DNA of 64,000 bases from positions 1 to 64,000 of the forward strand of contig NZ_JAUNLS010000011.1 in the NCBI RefSeq assembly GCF_030532325.1. The letters run 5' to 3'. Each line of letters opens with the position of its first letter. Position 1 is the stretch's first letter. The translations under genes were made by a program, and so were the position numbers. This DNA is from Corynebacterium sp. Its GTDB lineage: Bacteria; Actinomycetota; Actinomycetes; Mycobacteriales; Mycobacteriaceae. This document shows positions 35,398 through 45,356 of this stretch, piece after piece. The notes beneath the pieces were generated by a model. It was not told the DNA's origin. It worked only from the letters and a program-made list of their open reading frames with translations, and searched no databases.

Positions 35398-38300
35398 ATG
35401 TCCAAGTTCTCAGAGGTCCTCGACCAGCTGCGCGAAAACCAGCCCAAAGCACACTACGGCATCGCATTTGAGAAGTTGATGGTCAACTTCTTTAAGACCG
35501 ATCCCACGTTTGCTGAGCAATTCGATGAAGTCTGCCGCTGGATCGACTGGCGCTACAACGGCGGCAAGGCTGACACTGGCATTGACCTGGTTGCCCGCCG
35601 CGTCGAGGACGGAACGTGGACCGCTATTCAGTGCAAGTTCTATGCGCCCACCACCCGCATCCAGAAGTCGCACCTGGATTCATTCTTTGAGGCCTCGGGG
35701 CGCTCTTTCGAGACAGAGAATGGCCGCGAGCACTTTGGCAGCCGCCTGATCATCTCGACGACGGACCGGTGGTCCTCTCATGCCGAGGAAGCCCTCGCGA
35801 ACCAAATCATCCCCACCAACCGCATTGGCATGGCAACACTCGGGGAGTCTCCCATCGACTGGGACGTGGCTTTCCCGGGTTCCGAAATCCAAATCAATCT
35901 CACGCTGCGCAAGACCTTTGAGCCGCGACCACATCAGCAGGAGGCGATTGAGAAGGCCATTGAGGGATTCAAGACCCATGACCGCGGCAAGCTGATCATG
36001 GCCTGCGGCACGGGCAAGACCTTCACGGCGCTGCGCCTGGCGGAACGCGTCGCGGAGGAACAGGGCGGCAAGGCCCGCGTCCTCTTCCTTGTTCCTTCCA
36101 TCTCGTTGCTCTCGCAGACTCTCAAGGAATGGACTGCCCAGGGGCGCTTGGATATGCGCTCCTTCGCGGTGTGCTCCGATACCAAGGTCTCCAAGAAAGC
36201 CGAGGACATCGCCGTCTACGATCTCGAGGTTCCTGTCTCCACCACCGGCAAGGACATTGCCCGGCGCTTCGAGTCCGGTAAGCGCGCCAAGGGCCTGAAC
36301 ATTGTCTTTTCCACGTATCAGTCCCTGCCGGCTGTACACGAAGCACAGAAGGAGGGGCTCGATGAATTTGACCTCGTCATCTGCGATGAGGCTCACCGCA
36401 CCACCGGTATCACCCTGGCCGGTGAAGACCGCAGCAACTTCGTGGCCATCCACGACGCCGAGTACATCAAGGCGGCCAAGCGCCTCTACATGACGGCTAC
36501 TCCGCGCCTGTATGACGAGAACGTAAAGGGCAAAGCCGCGGATCATTCTGCTGAGTTGGCCTCCATGGACGATGAAGCCATTTACGGCCCGGAGTTCTAC
36601 CGCATCGGCTTCGGTGAGGCCGTGGATAAGGGCCTGCTCACGGATTACCGCGTGCTGGTCATGACGGTGGATGAGTCTGTGGCCGCGGAGGCCATGGCCT
36701 ATACCGATAACAACCAGGTCAACCTCACTCTTGCATCCGCCATGATCGGCGCGTGGAACGGCTTGGCCAAGCGCTCAGGCGCCCTGCAGGGGCATAAGGG
36801 CGGGTTCGATGAAAATGCTCAGCCCATGAAGCGCGCGGTGGCCTTTGCCAAGGACATCAAGACCTCGCAACTCATCGCGGACTCCTACCCCTCGCTCATC
36901 CACACGCACCAGGAGCTGCTCAAAGAAAAGGCCGTGCTTAACGATGTCTCCCTGACCAACGTCGATCTCAACGTCGCCGCCCAGCACGTTGACGGCGGCA
37001 TGAACGCCTTGGAGCGCGGCACGCGCTTGTCCTGGTTGGAATCCCCGGCGCAGGAAAACCAGACTCGAGTGCTTACTAACGCCCGGTGCCTGTCCGAGGG
37101 CGTGGACGTGCCGGCCCTGGATGCCGTCATTTTCTTCAACCCGCGCAACTCCATGGTGGACGTGGTCCAGTCTGTCGGCCGCGTGATGCGCAAGTCCGAG
37201 GGCAAGGACTACGGCTACATCATCCTGCCTGTGGCGGTGCCGCCGAGTGTTTCTCCTTCGGAGGTACTCAATGACAACCAGCGTTTCAAGGTGGTCTGGC
37301 AGATCCTTAACGCTCTACGTGCCCACGATGATCGCTTCAACGCCAAGATCAACTCCATTGCGCTCAATGGGGGAGATTCGGAGCCAGTCCTTCCCATCCA
37401 GCCCATTCCGGTCACGCCGCCAGACAAAAACCAAAAGGACCAGAACCAGGAAGAGAAAAACCAAGAGGAGAAAGACCAAGAAGAAAAGAACCGGGACAAG
37501 CTGCAGGAAGCGGACACCTCGCCTTCGACGGACGCGCTTGAGGAAAACACCAAGATCACCCAGCAGATCGCCCTGTTCTCGCTGCAGCAGTGGCAGGAGG
37601 CCATCTACACCAAGTTGGTGGACAAGGTGGGCACCCGCACCTACTGGGAGGACTGGGCTGATGACGTTGCAAAGATTGCGGAGAATCAAATCACCCGCAT
37701 CCGCGCGCTCGTTGACGGCGCCGATACCGAGCTTCGCTCCGAGTTTGAGGGCTTCGTAGAAGGCCTGCGCAACAACCTCAATGACGGCATCGCGGAAGAT
37801 GACGCCATTTCGATGCTCTCGCAGCACCTCATCACGGCACCGGTGTTCAACGCTCTCTTTGAGAATCACGACTTCATCACCCACAACCCGGTGGCCCAGG
37901 TGATGGAGAAGATGGTGTCGGCGCTGTCCAAGGCCAACCTGGATACGGAAACCGAGTCCCTGGAGAAGTTCTACGAGTCTGTGCGCGTCCGTGCTTCTGA
38001 GGTCAGCTCTGCCTCCGGTAAGCAGCAGGTGATCAAGGACCTGTATGAGCGCTTCTTCCAGAAGGCCTTCAAGAAGCAGGCCGAATCCCTGGGTATCGTC
38101 TACACCCCGGTGGAAATCGTGGACTTCATCTTGCGTGCGGCTGATAGCGTCTCCCGCAAGCACTTTGGCAAGGGGCTGAGCGATGAAGGCGTGTGCATCT
38201 TGGATCCCTTCGCTGGCACCTCGACCTTCACGGTGCGCCTTCTCCAGTCCGGCATTATCAAGCCGGAAGATCTCGCCCGCAAGTACGCCAGCGAGCTCTT

Positions 38301-40395
38301 TGCCACTGAGATCATGCTGCTGGCGTACTACGTTTCTGCCGTCAACATTGAGACCACCTTCAACGCCCTGCGCGAGGAGGCTGCGCTTCGCGACGGCGCA
38401 CCCGCACCCGAGTACGTCCCGTTTAGCAACATCGCTCTGGCCGATACTTTCCAGATCCACGAGGAAGGCGATATCCCGGACCTCAATATCTTCCGGGAAA
38501 ACAATGCCACTATTGAGCGCCAAAAGAACGCTCCGATCAACGTGGTGATTGGCAACCCGCCTTATTCTTCCGGCCAGAAGTCCGCGAATGACCTCAATGC
38601 CAACCTCAAGTACCCGAGCCTGGATAAGCGCATTGCGGAAACCTACGCAGCAAAGTCCACTGCGACCAACAAGAACTCGCTGTATGACTCCTACCTGCGC
38701 GCCTTCCGCTGGGCCACCGACCGCATCGGTGACCAGGGCGTGGTGGCGTTTGTCTCCAACGGTGGCTGGATCGACGGCAACACTGGCGACGGCGTGCGCT
38801 TGTCGATGGCCGAGGACTTCACCGACCTCTACGTGTTTAACCTGCGCGGAAATGCACGTACCGCAGGAGAGACCCGGCGTGCTGAGGGCGGCAACGTTTT
38901 CGGTTTCGGTAGCCGAACAAATGTCACCATCACCCTCGGGATCAAGGACCCGACCAAGTCTGGTTTCGAGCTTCACTACCGCGATATTGGCGACTACCTG
39001 AGTGCCGAAGAGAAACTCAAGATTGTCGATGCCTCCACCATCGAATCGATTGACTGGCAGGAGATCACCCCGAACAAGGAAGGCGACTGGCTCAACCAGC
39101 GCTCAGAGGAGTTTGAGACGTGGCCGGTCATTAGTGAAAAGAAGGGCAACTCGATACGCTATTTTGATAGTTTTTCCGCTGGTCTCCAAACGAACCGCGA
39201 TACTTGGGTTTACTCATTTTCCAGAGAAAGTCTTGAGAGTCAGGTAGTGCGCCTCAGGAAGTCGTATTCCGAAGCCCTACAAAAGATAGAGCCAAACCAA
39301 ACCCCAAACGAACTATTTCACGCGGAACCGCAGCTCGTGGACCCAGCAAGAAGCAAATGGTCCTCAAGCCTAGAATCAGAACTCAACCGACGACGTCCAC
39401 TTGGCGAGGAGGGCACGTATCGGACTGGTCTATACCGGCCATTCTGTGTACAACGCGTGTATTTTGATGAGCAATTCAACCATCGCCAATATCAGCTGCC
39501 GTCGATGTTCCCGACCCCATCGCATCGAAATACTGGTTTCTATGTAGTCAATCCAGGCAGTGCTAAGCCATTTTCAGCAATTGCGACGGACTTGATTCCC
39601 GATCTAGCGATGTGGGGTAGCAATGCTGGCCAATTCTTCTCCCGCTTCACCTGGGCACCCGCCGAGGCGGAAGATGGTGGATTGTTCGGAGAGGAGGACG
39701 TCGTCAAACGTGGCGAATCTAGCGTCTACGGTCAGATCGGTGAAGTTGTGGATGGCTACGTGCGCGTGGACAACATCACTGATGACATCAAGCAGATCTA
39801 CCGTGATGCGTTGGGCACAGACATCACGGGTGATGACATCTTCCACTTTGTCTACGGCAAGCTGCACGACCCCGAGTACCGCACTCGGTACGCTGCGGAC
39901 TTGAAGAAGATGCTGCCGCATATCGAGACCCCGAGCTCGCGCGCGGAGTTCGATAAGTTTGCCGCTGCGGGTGCGGAGCTCATGGACCTGCACGTTAACT
40001 ACGAGACGATAGAGCCGTGGCCGTTAGATATTCAGGTCAAGGGCGATGAGTCTGATCGTGAGACCTGGCGCGTTCTCAAGATGAAGTGGGCTAAGTGCAA
40101 GGACCCGGAGACAGGCAAGAACGTCAATGACGTGACCAAGCTGATCTACAACAAGCAGGTCACCATCGCTGGTATTCCAGCTGAAGCTGACGAGTACATG
40201 TTGGGCTCGCGCTCCGCGGTGGCGTGGTTGATTGACCGTTACCAGGTGAAGAAGGACAAGGCCTCGGGCATTGTCAACGACCCAAATGACTGGGCTGATG
40301 AAGTAGGCAATCCCCGCTACATCGTGGACCTCATCGGGCGCGTTGTGCGCGTAGCCATGGAAACGGTACGGATTGTGGACGGGATGGAAGATTAG
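35398..40395 (+). CDS. Type ISP restriction-modification enzyme (nuclease-helicase-methylase fusion, LlaGI-like)
   Basis: This 1665-residue protein has every part of a Type ISP enzyme in one chain. The N-terminal Mrr-like nuclease has Asp near residue 62 and AIQCKFY near 80. The SF2 translocase has Walker A ACGTGKT (near 205), ICDEAH (near 331), TATPR (near 366) and QSVGRVMRK (near 590). After a charged linker and helical coupler come the adenine-N6 methylase motifs DPFAGTSTF (near 936) and GNPPYSS (near 1052), then a target-recognition region (about 1200-1430). Such enzymes methylate one strand of an asymmetric site and cut after head-on translocation. The ATG follows CAAAAT by 7 nt. DNA for residues 1250-1410 is much lower in GC than the rest. 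Confidence 0.92.
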   Translation: MSKFSEVLDQLRENQPKAHYGIAFEKLMVNFFKTDPTFAEQFDEVCRWIDWRYNGGKADTGIDLVARRVEDGTWTAIQCKFYAPTTRIQKSHLDSFFEASGRSFETENGREHFGSRLIISTTDRWSSHAEEALANQIIPTNRIGMATLGESPIDWDVAFPGSEIQINLTLRKTFEPRPHQQEAIEKAIEGFKTHDRGKLIMACGTGKTFTALRLAERVAEEQGGKARVLFLVPSISLLSQTLKEWTAQGRLDMRSFAVCSDTKVSKKAEDIAVYDLEVPVSTTGKDIARRFESGKRAKGLNIVFSTYQSLPAVHEAQKEGLDEFDLVICDEAHRTTGITLAGEDRSNFVAIHDAEYIKAAKRLYMTATPRLYDENVKGKAADHSAELASMDDEAIYGPEFYRIGFGEAVDKGLLTDYRVLVMTVDESVAAEAMAYTDNNQVNLTLASAMIGAWNGLAKRSGALQGHKGGFDENAQPMKRAVAFAKDIKTSQLIADSYPSLIHTHQELLKEKAVLNDVSLTNVDLNVAAQHVDGGMNALERGTRLSWLESPAQENQTRVLTNARCLSEGVDVPALDAVIFFNPRNSMVDVVQSVGRVMRKSEGKDYGYIILPVAVPPSVSPSEVLNDNQRFKVVWQILNALRAHDDRFNAKINSIALNGGDSEPVLPIQPIPVTPPDKNQKDQNQEEKNQEEKDQEEKNRDKLQEADTSPSTDALEENTKITQQIALFSLQQWQEAIYTKLVDKVGTRTYWEDWADDVAKIAENQITRIRALVDGADTELRSEFEGFVEGLRNNLNDGIAEDDAISMLSQHLITAPVFNALFENHDFITHNPVAQVMEKMVSALSKANLDTETESLEKFYESVRVRASEVSSASGKQQVIKDLYERFFQKAFKKQAESLGIVYTPVEIVDFILRAADSVSRKHFGKGLSDEGVCILDPFAGTSTFTVRLLQSGIIKPEDLARKYASELFATEIMLLAYYVSAVNIETTFNALREEAALRDGAPAPEYVPFSNIALADTFQIHEEGDIPDLNIFRENNATIERQKNAPINVVIGNPPYSSGQKSANDLNANLKYPSLDKRIAETYAAKSTATNKNSLYDSYLRAFRWATDRIGDQGVVAFVSNGGWIDGNTGDGVRLSMAEDFTDLYVFNLRGNARTAGETRRAEGGNVFGFGSRTNVTITLGIKDPTKSGFELHYRDIGDYLSAEEKLKIVDASTIESIDWQEITPNKEGDWLNQRSEEFETWPVISEKKGNSIRYFDSFSAGLQTNRDTWVYSFSRESLESQVVRLRKSYSEALQKIEPNQTPNELFHAEPQLVDPARSKWSSSLESELNRRRPLGEEGTYRTGLYRPFCVQRVYFDEQFNHRQYQLPSMFPTPSHRNTGFYVVNPGSAKPFSAIATDLIPDLAMWGSNAGQFFSRFTWAPAEAEDGGLFGEEDVVKRGESSVYGQIGEVVDGYVRVDNITDDIKQIYRDALGTDITGDDIFHFVYGKLHDPEYRTRYAADLKKMLPHIETPSSRAEFDKFAAAGAELMDLHVNYETIEPWPLDIQVKGDESDRETWRVLKMKWAKCKDPETGKNVNDVTKLIYNKQVTIAGIPAEADEYMLGSRSAVAWLIDRYQVKKDKASGIVNDPNDWADEVGNPRYIVDLIGRVVRVAMETVRIVDGMED

Positions 40396-40410
40396 AAGCA
40401 CTTACAAGAC

Positions 40411-41907
40411 ATGAAACGACTAGATTCTTCTGAAATTTCGAAGACCATCGAACTTCCTCCGAGTGAATCAATTCATCAGGCACTTGGGGCGAACCACGAC
40501 TTGTGCTCTGGCATAGACGAGTTGGTCGATAACTCCATCGATGCGAATGCACAGAACGTTTGCATCGTCTTTAGAGTGGCAGGCTTTCGCCTTGAGCAGA
40601 TTGATATCCATGACGACGGACTCGGAATGGACGCCGCAAAAATGGAGAGGGTACTGAGGCTCGGCGGTCACGAAGCACACTCCGACAACAACATCGGGAT
40701 TTACGGCATGGGGCTCAAAGAGGGATCCTTTGCCAACGCAGATGCATTCACCGTCGCTTCACGCGTAAAAGGGCATTTCGCCACGGGTATTCGCCTCCAA
40801 AAAGACAGCTTTGTTGCTGGCGTGCTCAACGAAAGAGCATTAACTCCGATATGGAATCTGCGCAGTGGATTGGTTAGTCCCAAGCACGGGACAACCGTAG
40901 TGTGGAATGCGCTCTCTGGTATCTACGAAGGAAACGACGAAGCTGAAGCTAACGCTTACCTTTCCACTACTATTGAAAAGCTGCGCAAGCACTTAGGTAT
41001 TCGCTATCATCGTTTTCTTGAACAGGAGCGAGTCAGCCTTCGCATTTTTGTAGTCTACGATGGCGATGGTCCACACGAGACTCCAAGCGTGTCTCCAATC
41101 AATCCGTGTGGCTACCGTAAATCAGGGCACAAAAATTATCCTCGCCGCTTGAGCATTGGAGGAAGCCCGAACGCGCATGGTCTTACGGTGCATATTTGGA
41201 CTAACCGCTCAAAGCTGGACGAGTTCCAACTTGAGTCAAAGGATGATCTAGGGCATCAAGGTTTCTATGTCTACATCGCAGACCGGCTAATTACGCAGGG
41301 GGGATGGTTTGGATTCCAGGAGCCTCGAAAAGACTACAAACTCTTGAGAGTTGTCATTGACGAGCCCGAAGTCATTAGGCAATACATAACAATTAGTCCT
41401 CAAAAGGGTTCTGTCCGGCTCGCCGAGGATTTCCACCGTTTCATGGAGAGTCTGCGTGTTGTGGGCGGCGATGACGCGTCTTTCGAGCAGGTTTGCAGTG
41501 ATGCCGTTGAAGTGCTGAGAAACTCCAACCGGCGCTCAGGAAATCCGGATCCCCTCGCGGAAGGTGGGCAGGGCTTGGCGCCATCAATCAAAAGGGCGAT
41601 TGAAGATGAGGCTGTTATCAAGACGAGTGACCCCGTAAGCGTGGTGTGGACGAGCATTCCTAGCGGTGAGTTTGTTGAAGTGGATGCTAATCAAAGCGTC
41701 ATTTGGCTGAATAAGGACTATCGAAAGCTTTTGAATCCTGGTAGGGGGACGTTTAATGATGCCCCTTTAGTTAAGACCTTGGTCTATCTGCTTTTTGGGG
41801 ACATCGCTACCTCGAAAAAGACTGCGAAGGCAAAGGCTAACGCATCGTTGTGGTCAAAACTTTTGACGGTGGCCGCGGAGGAGCAGATCAAGCAACAGGA
41901 GAGTTGA
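40411..41907 (+). CDS. GHKL ATPase, MORC/MutL-like, defence-associated
   Basis: The N-terminal third of this 498-residue protein is a GHKL (Hsp90/MutL) ATPase: N box ELVDNSIDANA (residues 37-47), G1 box HDDGLGMD (67-74) and G2 box GIYGMGLKEGS (96-106). The rest resembles the second domain of MORC/MutL-like proteins and has no recognised catalytic motif. Iyer, Abhiman and Aravind described such ATPases in prokaryotic restriction-modification operons beside Z1-domain proteins. Here it starts 15 nt after the Type ISP stop and precedes a Z1 gene, so it is part of that locus. Codon use is lower in GC than in the core genes, suggesting transfer. No ribosome-binding site is strong. Confidence 0.87.
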   Translation: MKRLDSSEISKTIELPPSESIHQALGANHDLCSGIDELVDNSIDANAQNVCIVFRVAGFRLEQIDIHDDGLGMDAAKMERVLRLGGHEAHSDNNIGIYGMGLKEGSFANADAFTVASRVKGHFATGIRLQKDSFVAGVLNERALTPIWNLRSGLVSPKHGTTVVWNALSGIYEGNDEAEANAYLSTTIEKLRKHLGIRYHRFLEQERVSLRIFVVYDGDGPHETPSVSPINPCGYRKSGHKNYPRRLSIGGSPNAHGLTVHIWTNRSKLDEFQLESKDDLGHQGFYVYIADRLITQGGWFGFQEPRKDYKLLRVVIDEPEVIRQYITISPQKGSVRLAEDFHRFMESLRVVGGDDASFEQVCSDAVEVLRNSNRRSGNPDPLAEGGQGLAPSIKRAIEDEAVIKTSDPVSVVWTSIPSGEFVEVDANQSVIWLNKDYRKLLNPGRGTFNDAPLVKTLVYLLFGDIATSKKTAKAKANASLWSKLLTVAAEEQIKQQES

Positions 41908-42058
41908 TTTTCTTCGCTGGGATCGCTCATCTGTTCGGAGACCATTGAATTGTAGGGTGCCATGTCCGGTTTCCCAGGTATTTTAGTTCTCGATTCTGAT
42001 TTTTTATGCGGTTCATCACTCTTAGCGGTGGTGGATTGCACTGCTGAGAGGAGCATAC

Positions 42059-45000
42059 GTGTCCACCCACCGAACTACCCCCGATGGCAATGACTATGCC
42101 AATATTAAAGAAGCTATTGCACATGTTCTTAACCCCTCAAACCTAAGCCTCCTTGCGTCCTTGCAGCAGCGTCTCGAATTGATGGAGGGGATGAGTCTTG
42201 ACGAGCAGTCGCTCGGCGAATTTATCTCTCAGTCGTCGGAAGAAGAAATACAGCCGCTGATGACCTTTGTTCTCGCAGCAATTGACGGCGATAACTCAGT
42301 GATTAAGCCAAAGACTGATACTGAGCCAACGACTCAAGAGCGGAAAGAATGGGTCCTACAACAGCTTGGGCTTGAGGCCCAAGCAGAGTTGATCGAGGGG
42401 CGGCTTCCTGAACCGGAACCGACGGTAATCATCGAAGAGAGCTTTGACGAGTGGTATACGCCTGCACGCCAGACAGGGAATACAAAATATTGGGATGACT
42501 ATGTCCGCGTGCTTAGACGAAACGGATGGGATGCAGCATCGATTGATACTGTCGGAAAGCAAGCAACTGAGGTCATCCGTCGAATTGAAGATCCTAAGAA
42601 GCCGCACTATTTGTCTTCTCGTGGCTTGGTCGTTGGCTACGTACAAAGTGGTAAGACTGCGAACTTCACGGGTGTTGCTGCAAAAGCAATTGACGCCGGC
42701 TATCGCTTCATTGTCATCCTTGCCGGCACAATGGATAACTTGCGTGAACAAACCCAACGGCGCTTGGACAAAGAGCTGTGCGGCCGGGAAGCGGTTCTCA
42801 GCGGACTTGATGAGGACGATCTCACAGCCCGCGAGCGTAAAGACGAGACATATTTCAATGGCGACGAGGAATGGGAGCGAGACTGGGAAGAGAAGGGCGG
42901 AGCATTTCTTTCACATGGGGCTGTCTATGGACAGAAGGGCTTTCCGCGAATTAAGCGCGTAACGACTTCCGTACGCGACTATCGCCGTAACGGGACGAAC
43001 GCGATTGAGATCGAACGCCCAGACAAGACGAAGCCCGTGCATCACCCAGACAATTTGGACAGCATGCCATGTCTAATCGCCGTGGTGAAGAAAAACGCCA
43101 GCGTTCTAAAGAATCTGAATTCTGATCTTCGTCGGGCTGCTCGTCTTAACAAAGACTTGAAGGATCTTCCCATGCTGGTCATCGATGATGAGTCAGACCA
43201 GGCTTCGATTAATACCAAGAACCAAAAGCGAACTTCGCTGGAGGAGAAGGAACGAACTGCGGTCAACGAGCAGATTACCGACCTACTCAGGACTTGCCCT
43301 CGTGCACAATACATTGGATATACCGCGACGCCGTTTGCCAATGTGTTTGTCGATCCTTCGGATCCTACCGATCTCTATCCCCATCACTACGTTTTATTGC
43401 TGAATGAGCCGCCCGCGTACCGAGGTGCCAAGTGGTTCCACGATCGTATGGATTTTGCTGATGACCCAGATGAGGCCACCATCGAGAATTCCCAGAGCAA
43501 GGCATTCATCAGAGACCTCGCTGACCGAGATGAATTCCCAGAAGATGAAGATTTCGATGCTATCCGAGTCGATGAACTACAAGAAGCACTGGACATGTTT
43601 GTGCTTACAGGCGCTATAAAGGAGTTCCGAGAGTCAAAGCATCCAGGGCTTACATTCAAACACCACACAATGCTCGTCCACGAAGGTGTTGGTACCGAAA
43701 TCCACGGTGATGGAAAGCAAGTTCTCGAGGAGTTATGGCACAAGCGGGCCTACAACCTTCGGCGCACGATCCCCGCGTTGCAAGAGCTCTTTAAGGAAGA
43801 TCTTCTCCCTGTGATGAAGATTGATAGGTTTAACGGTGGATACGCATGTCCAGAGTCATTCCAAGACCTCGAGCCGTTCATCGGCGAAGCGTACTCGGAA
43901 ATGATGTCTGGAGTCCAGGCAGGCAAGAGTCCGATTCTTCAGGTCGACACGGTTGGCAAAGAGAGTCCCAATTTCGAGTCGGGTGGCGTATGGAAAGTCC
44001 TGGTCGGAGGTGCACAACTTTCACGTGGATATACCGTCGAAGGCCTGACTGTCTCGTACTTCCGGCGAAGGGCGGGGAGCGCGGATACCTTGATGCAAAC
44101 AGGCCGTTGGTTTGGGTTCCGCAAAGGTTACCAAGACTTGGTGCGATTGTATGCACCCCGTGATCTCGTCGAACTTTTTGAGGCCGCCATGCATGACGAA
44201 GAAGTGTTCCGTGACCGAGCCAAGGTTTATGCTCAGCAGGATCTTGACGATGAAAAACGCATGACGCCGAGACGGATTGCTCCCGTTGTCCAGCAGTCAC
44301 TTCCCGATCTCAAACCGACAAGCAAGAACAAAATGTTCAATGCCTACATTCGTTCGAGTGCAGCGGCGCCAAATGTAGTGGAATTGAACTCTATTCCGGA
44401 CCGCAAGGAACGGGGCAAGCTAGCAGAGAACTTCCGCAACGTTGGCATTCCGCTTCTTCATGCACTCGAAACTGAGCCAACGAAGATGGCCTACTTCCGC
44501 CTCGAAGGCATGCGGTCCGGACGCGTCTTTGCTCACGCTGGTTACCGAGACTTCTATGCTGGCACGCTTCCGTCCAATTCGTTCGTAGCGTTACTCGATG
44601 CAATGAAGTGGTACGACGGATCAAACTTCAAAGAGAACATCATTTCTCCCCATATTCGATACCTGAAGGGGTTAATGGGAACCGGTAAGCATTCTCGCGT
44701 GGCGGCATCAGACTTTAGCGAAGTTGCGGTTTTGCTTCCAGTGCTTTCGAAGAACCCCGAAACCATTGAGGTCCCAGGGATTCCTTTCCCAGTCCCACTG
44801 GTGCGCCGCAGCCGCCGTGAAGATCGACACGATATTACTGGTACTGATCGTAAGTACACCTACATCATGCAGAGCATCGCGTCTGGTCAGTCAGTTCTTA
44901 CCCCTCGTATTACTGACCTATCGGAGTACTCGGGGTACCTCAAGAACCCTTTTAAGCGACAAAAGGATCTCAAAGAGCCCTTTGACCTTGATCCATTGGT

Positions 45001-45253
45001 TGCAAAGAGCCGTGGTGCAGTCTTACTCACCGTGTTTGATGACCGAAACCCAGACGTGGTGAGCAACTCAAAGAAAAATGGCACCTTCGTTCCGCCGCGG
45101 TGGGATAAGGGGGAAGTCGGTCTTGCCTTGGCATTCAATTCTCCGCACGAAGCTGTGCGTGGTACGGCTGGAGTTGTTGAGTGGGGTGTTTACCTCCGAG
45201 GCGACGGAACCGGGGACGATGTGGTGATTGAGAGCTTCAGCGCTCAGGACTAG
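42059..45253 (+). CDS. Z1-domain SF2 ATPase, defence-associated
   Basis: This 1064-residue protein begins at GTG 42059, well spaced from AGAGGAG. It has a Walker A GYVQSGKT (residues 193-200), a Walker B LVIDDESD (near 375), the SAT-like YIGYTATPFANVF (near 418), the Z1 core LSRGYTVEGLTVSYF (near 660) and a motif VI-like QTGRWFGFRKGY (near 680). Z1 proteins are SF2-type ATPases found with MORC-like ATPases, methylases and nucleases in restriction-type systems. The usual partners (DUF4420 nuclease, AIPR, C5-methylase, Vsr) are missing here, so the Type ISP enzyme may supply modification and cleavage. The 151-bp gap before it holds AT-rich sequence and could contain its own promoter. Confidence 0.88.
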   Translation: MSTHRTTPDGNDYANIKEAIAHVLNPSNLSLLASLQQRLELMEGMSLDEQSLGEFISQSSEEEIQPLMTFVLAAIDGDNSVIKPKTDTEPTTQERKEWVLQQLGLEAQAELIEGRLPEPEPTVIIEESFDEWYTPARQTGNTKYWDDYVRVLRRNGWDAASIDTVGKQATEVIRRIEDPKKPHYLSSRGLVVGYVQSGKTANFTGVAAKAIDAGYRFIVILAGTMDNLREQTQRRLDKELCGREAVLSGLDEDDLTARERKDETYFNGDEEWERDWEEKGGAFLSHGAVYGQKGFPRIKRVTTSVRDYRRNGTNAIEIERPDKTKPVHHPDNLDSMPCLIAVVKKNASVLKNLNSDLRRAARLNKDLKDLPMLVIDDESDQASINTKNQKRTSLEEKERTAVNEQITDLLRTCPRAQYIGYTATPFANVFVDPSDPTDLYPHHYVLLLNEPPAYRGAKWFHDRMDFADDPDEATIENSQSKAFIRDLADRDEFPEDEDFDAIRVDELQEALDMFVLTGAIKEFRESKHPGLTFKHHTMLVHEGVGTEIHGDGKQVLEELWHKRAYNLRRTIPALQELFKEDLLPVMKIDRFNGGYACPESFQDLEPFIGEAYSEMMSGVQAGKSPILQVDTVGKESPNFESGGVWKVLVGGAQLSRGYTVEGLTVSYFRRRAGSADTLMQTGRWFGFRKGYQDLVRLYAPRDLVELFEAAMHDEEVFRDRAKVYAQQDLDDEKRMTPRRIAPVVQQSLPDLKPTSKNKMFNAYIRSSAAAPNVVELNSIPDRKERGKLAENFRNVGIPLLHALETEPTKMAYFRLEGMRSGRVFAHAGYRDFYAGTLPSNSFVALLDAMKWYDGSNFKENIISPHIRYLKGLMGTGKHSRVAASDFSEVAVLLPVLSKNPETIEVPGIPFPVPLVRRSRREDRHDITGTDRKYTYIMQSIASGQSVLTPRITDLSEYSGYLKNPFKRQKDLKEPFDLDPLVAKSRGAVLLTVFDDRNPDVVSNSKKNGTFVPPRWDKGEVGLALAFNSPHEAVRGTAGVVEWGVYLRGDGTGDDVVIESFSAQD

Positions 45254-45272
45254 GGGACAGTTAAAAGAGATG

Positions 45273-45312
45273 CAGCCCGCCCGCGCTTCCAAAAGGAAGA
45301 GCGGGCGGGCTG
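45273..45312. terminator. Bidirectional terminator between Z1 gene and pilus sortase
   Basis: CAGCCCGCCCGC (45273-45284) pairs perfectly with GCGGGCGGGCTG (45301-45312), and an inner CTTCC-AAAA-GGAAG hairpin closes the loop. It sits in the 103-bp gap between convergent genes and should insulate the defence island from the pilus operon in both directions. U-tracts are short. Confidence 0.8.
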
Positions 45313-45356
45313 AACGGTTGACTCAAGGATACCTCAGGGCCGGGGTAGGGGAGGGG

